Positions 60,036-64,000 of a stretch of 64,000 bases of DNA are shown here, one piece after another. Both the position numbers and the translations under genes were made by a program. Below the pieces are notes generated by a model. That model searched no databases, was not told the origin of the DNA, and saw only the letters and a program-made list of their open reading frames with translations. Position 1 is the stretch's first letter. The number at the start of each line of letters is the position of its first letter. This stretch comes from Emydura subglobosa (taxonomy: Eukaryota; Chordata; Testudines; Chelidae): contig ML680055.1 in the NCBI GenBank assembly GCA_007922225.1, forward strand, positions 1,497,857-1,561,856, in the 5' to 3' direction.

Positions 60036-60424
60036 TACTTCGGGCCAAAGTCACTGATGCCGAAGGCCTTGCTAACACCAGCATGTTGCAGCCAGCGGCA
60101 CGGCCTCAGGTGTGACTGTAAACCGATGCGTGCACACTCAAGGAGGCTCTCCCAGTGGCATGTAAGTCACTTGGGAAGAGGTTTAAGTTAAACCAAAAGA
60201 AGAGCAGCATAGGCATCGCCCGAGCGGGCCAGCCCCGAGGTCCATGTGGCCAGCACCAGATGCTTCAGAGGAAGATGCGAGAGCCCCGGAGCAGAAGACG
60301 GAGGATAACCTGCCCCCGCAGCAGATCCTCCTGGTCTCGAGCAGAGACTGGCTTAAACCCCGAAGCATGAGGGTCAATAACCCTGCCAGGAGCTCTGCTA
60401 GCAATACTTAGCATAACTCAGGAT

Positions 60425-60560
60425 TTCCTTGGATCCATAGAAATGTCCAACCCTCTTTTGAATCTTGCTACATTCTTGGCATCAGGGGCGTCTGTGGCAG
60501 TGAGTTCCACAGGCTGATTAACTGCTGTGTGACAAAGCGTTCCCGTCTCTCACTGGTAGG
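60425..60560 (-). mobile_element. CR1 LINE 3' fragment, antisense
   Basis: TTTTGAATCTTGCTACATTC, TCTGTGGCAGTGAGTTCCAC and AGGCTGATTAACTGCTGTGT are the reverse of the CR1 words found at 10490-10862 (compare CAACCTGTGGAACTC). Confidence 0.75.
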
Positions 60561-61184
60561 AGCAGGACTGTGTCCGAATCTGTTTCCGGCAGAGCTTTGT
60601 GAATTGCGAGACAGCCAGGAGCGCGTCTCCTCTCCGAGCTGGAAGGAGGCTGCGGTGTATCCAAGCACGGACGCTGGCCAGGATGCTCTGTGTTGGGACG
60701 TGATGTAAGGCATCTCAGGAATGATCGACGGGGCCAATGCAGCTACTCAAAACAAATATCCAGCGGGAGGAAGGTGGGTGGATTCCAGGCCCCCGCTGGC
60801 GATCGGCGGGGAGCACGCCGCACGGCGCTACCCTCGCAAGATTATCCGAGCAGCCGCCATTCTGAGATCACAGCACGGTAAGCGTAGCCTGCCGAGGCCT
60901 CCACAACAGGGCTGGGTGGAAGCCGCTATAGAAACACGCAGCCCACCGTGGCAAAACTGGCCAGTGATTTTGGGTCCTCAATAGTTGGAGCTCAACATGG
61001 GGCTCAGTTGTCAGGGTGGCTGGAGCTGGGAGTGCTGAGCACCTCTGGAAAACAGGACCAAGGGCACCCAACGTCAGTGGCTACTTCTGCTGTGTCAGCC
61101 TAAGTGTTTCTGTAGGACCATCAACCCAGGCTCTCAAGGCCCTGCACCAACAGTAAGAAACAAGATTCAAAGCACGCCCGTGAA

Positions 61185-61310
61185 GCAGCATGAAAATCAT
61201 TTTACAGATGGGGAAACTGAGGCACGAAGCAGAGCAGTGAATTACACCAGGTCACTGCCAGAATCTTCGTCCCCTGATTCCTCGGCTTCTACCATGACCA
61301 CCAGGCCACA
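61185..61310 (-). repeat. MIR-like SINE fragment
   Basis: ATTTTACAGATGGGGAAACT, GAGGCACGAAGCAGAGCAGT and ACACCAGGTCACTGCCAGAA in antisense order, ending TACCATGACCACCAGGCCAC. Confidence 0.65.
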
Positions 61311-62154
61311 TCGCTAGTGGGGTGATATAAAGCAACCTGGGCACCCCAGTGCCCCTGCTGGTGAGGGGGGAGCGATCCCTGGCAGGAGGGCAGAGCGTGC
61401 TAGCTGCCGGCTCTCCTCCCAGATCCTTGGGTGGACAATTCAGGGCCGACTTTCCAGCCGAGCTCTCTTGGCCTGTGTGCAAGTCCTGTCACTGTTTCCT
61501 GCTGACAGCAAACTCAGCGCTGGGGGGTGACCGGGATTCCCATCTCTCCAGGATCTGTCCCACTCGATCCCAACTGCCCTCCGCAGCGGGGGGTTGGCAA
61601 ACTCGAATGGCCGAGCCGGGGCTGTGTCTCAGGCCAGCTGGGGAAGACGTCCCCATTTAATTCAGCCCCATTGCCAGAGTTGGTTCCTGCCCGCTCCTCC
61701 GAACAGCCGGGAGCTGGGCAGCATTCGATTTTGTGCACCTGCTTCTTTAAAGCAAACGGGAACATTCCTGCAAAGTTCACGGTGCGTGCAGGGGCTCCAC
61801 CTCAGCTCAGCATCTCCCTCTGCCCGGGCGCTCAAGGGCAGAGCTGTAGAACGGCTGCTTGGGAGGCGGAGGGGAAAGCTGTGTGTGTGTTTTGGCCCTT
61901 CTTGTGAGCAGATCTGTAGTACAACTGTCAGGCCAGAGCCACACCCGTGCAGCCTACAGCCCACATCCACCTCTTAGACCTCCCCAGATCTCCTGGGGAG
62001 AGACCCCGAGATGCACTGCACCATGCGAGGAAAAACACCCAGGCTCCTCCGTCTTCAGCACCAGCAGCCCAGATTCTCCCCTCACGCACGGATTCAAACA
62101 CATCTGGGCAGGGCAGGAGCCACGGACAGCACCGTTGGGCTGGACTGTTCAGAG

Positions 62155-62270
62155 ATTTCTAGACTGTTGGGCCAGAAGGGACCATTGCAATCTCCCCGTC
62201 TGAGCTCCTGCCTAGCACAGGCCGGAGAACCTCCCCCAGGGGTTCCTGCATCCAGCCCAGAACGTCTGGG
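62155..62270 (-). mobile_element. CR1-like 3' end, antisense
   Basis: TTGGGCCAGAAGGGACCATT, CTGAGCTCCTGCCTAGCACA and GAGAACCTCCCCCAGGGGTT, the same family as the fragment at 15965. Confidence 0.6.
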
Positions 62271-62454
62271 TGAGCAACAGCGCATCTTTGAGAAAGAGAC
62301 GTCCCATTCGGAGTTACAGTTGCCGAGACGCCACCGCATCCCACGGTTGAAACGGCTGAGCCAAGAAAACTGAGCTGAGTGGAACCGGGCCGGACTCTGC
62401 CAGCTCCCGTTACACAGTTCGCTGAGCAACACGGGAGGGGTGTTAGCAGCACAG

Positions 62455-62560
62455 ACCAGTGGACAATGCTGCAGGCTGGGAGTCAGGAGACGCAGATCCA
62501 GTCTTGGCTCTGGCAATGACGCGTCTGATCCTTGGGCATGTCACTTAGGCCAAAAGTGGC
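62455..62560 (+). repeat. MIR-like SINE fragment
   Basis: AGGCTGGGAGTCAGGAGACG, CAGTCTTGGCTCTGGCAATG and CTTGGGCATGTCACTTAGGC in sense order. Confidence 0.6.
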
Positions 62561-63159
62561 CACTCGTTTGAGCGCTTCAGTTTGCAGGTACCCAATCCAC
62601 CACCGTAAAGGCTTCCAAAACCCCCAACACTTGAAAGCAGAGACGTCTGAAAACTGCAGCTTTAACACTTCTGTTCCCCGCCCCCACCACTTTGTTGGTT
62701 TGCGCTCTCTGGACACACAGTGCTGCGTGTGAGAATTCATGCCAAGCCCTTCAGTCTCCTTGGCATCGTGTAGTTTACACTCTCGGTCCCATTCAACCTC
62801 AATCCTGTCTTGAGCAAGTATCAGTTTTGCAAGCAAAGCACTGACTGGGCGGACAGCTGTGCGGGTTTCTACATGTAAATACAGCCCACGCTGGACGACA
62901 GCTGTAAATATCCTGCCTGCCCCGACCAATCCGCTCCCCGCAGAGCAGCCACTCGTCATTTCAGAGCCAACAAACCACAGCAAGGGCTATGCACTTCTGG
63001 CCAGGGTTTGCCCTGAACCTTCGTCTAGAGGCAGCTCTCCTTGGCTGTCCAGTGCCAACCTGCAATCTTCCCGGGGTGGGTCTCAGTAAAACGGGCCACT
63101 TGTTCCTAGCACTATCGGAGGGAGGTTTAGAACGGGAGCTAATAAAAGAGAAGGAAGGT

Positions 63160-63245
63160 ATGTTAGAGTGGGGGAGTAGGAGCTAGGACTCCTGGGTTCT
63201 ATTCCTGTGTCGGTCACTGAATGCGCTTGGGCAAGTGGTGCAGGG
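63160..63245 (+). repeat. MIR-like SINE fragment
   Basis: GAGCTAGGACTCCTGGGTTC, TATTCCTGTGTCGGTCACTG and GCGCTTGGGCAAG in sense order. Confidence 0.5.
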
Positions 63246-64000
63246 CCACATTTCCCAGGGCTCAGCACTCACAGTTGAGGGCCTGGTTTTTCAAGGAGAT
63301 CAGCACCCCTCAGTTCAAACTGGAATCAGGACATCGACCTCTCTGTGCATCCCTGCAGTGGGCAGAGGACAGTGCCTCCCACGGGGGCTGGATGGCTGGT
63401 TGGTAAGCACTTGGCCACCCACAGCTGAAGGATGCTAGTGAAGTTCAAAGCGCTGTTACATTCAACTAGGGAACGCCGGGGCAGCTGATTCCCAAGGTCA
63501 CTGCATAGCACGGGTCCATCCAAGTCAGAGCTGTGGACTTGCAGTGCATCTTCCACCCCAAATACAGGGTCCGGGTCCCAGGGGAAAAGGGCAGGATCTC
63601 AGCATCCGAGCGATACTGACCCTGAAGCCTAAAACTCAGCGGTGAGCATATCTGACATGCCAGGCTGCTCTTGGCTACTCCACACTCAGCAGGCGAGACA
63701 AATGCTGGCTCTGAGTGGAATCTCTGAAGGAGGGGATCTTACAGTAAATGAGATGTAATCACAACCAGTACATCGAATTACAGGCTGTGTCCAAGCCCCC
63801 CAGAGCTGCAGGAGACGCAATAGCATCCAGCTATAATCTGATCTGCAACTCATCACCAGGCAATGGCCTGTTTTAGGACATAAACTCAGCCAGGGATTTA
63901 TTCTGACCTATTCAATGCTCCAGCACACAGGCATGGAGCTAATGAGGCACTCGTTTTAAGCCCCACATTTAATTCTCTTATACATTTTTTTAAAAAGACC

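Larger units (their letters stand above)
58934..64000 (-). other. PLCD3: PLCD3 intron 1 (5' end outside the window)
   Basis: Upstream of exon 2 no frame encoding the basic or proline-rich N-terminus ending in a split Gly codon was found, so exon 1 should lie beyond 64000. The stretch holds a CA microsatellite (59335-59391), a MIR-like SINE with a 74-base tandem tail (about 59625-60035), a CR1 fragment (about 60425-60560), another CR1-like end (about 62155-62270) and MIR-like pieces (about 61185, 62455 and 63160). Confidence 0.6.

Overview
The window is vertebrate nuclear DNA, most likely from a turtle (at least a sauropsid). Genes are split into short exons with GT/AG splice sites. The introns carry CR1 LINE ends, MIR-like SINEs and long palindromic non-autonomous elements of the kind common in turtle genomes. 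The species cannot be read from the sequence, and the turtle call is an inference from repeat content.

Two genes lie tail to tail. On the plus strand, positions 1-25830 hold the 3' nine-tenths of NMT1 (glycylpeptide N-tetradecanoyltransferase 1). Eleven coding exons (human exons 2-12) lie between 7558 and 25517, followed by a short 3' UTR with an AATAAA at 25809. Exon 1, with the start codon, was not found and should lie before the window. On the minus strand, 58933 down to 34532 holds PLCD3 (phosphoinositide phospholipase C delta-3): 15 coding exons, from the PH domain to the stop codon. Its first exon was not found and should lie beyond 64000. The NMT1-PLCD3 convergent pair matches the order on human chromosome 17q21. 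All exon junctions were placed by hand and keep the reading frame.

Region by region: 1-7557 is NMT1 intron 1 with scattered repeats. 7558-25517 is the rest of NMT1. 25831 to about 31590 is the intergenic spacer. About 31590-34531 is the probable PLCD3 3' UTR. 34532-58933 is PLCD3 from exon 2 to the stop. 58934-64000 is PLCD3 intron 1. No other protein gene, rRNA, functional tRNA or CRISPR array was found. Open frames outside the listed exons look like chance frames in GC-rich DNA.

The two products act in separate processes: protein N-myristoylation, and cleavage of PIP2 into IP3 and diacylglycerol. Their adjacency is conserved synteny, not an operon. The points most worth a second look are a minor-spliceosome (U12-type) intron in PLCD3 with a perfect ATATCCTTT 5' splice site and an apparently non-canonical AT 3' end, a 36-bp microexon in the PLCD3 X-Y linker, and an LTR-like insertion of about 700 bp that splits a MIR-like SINE.
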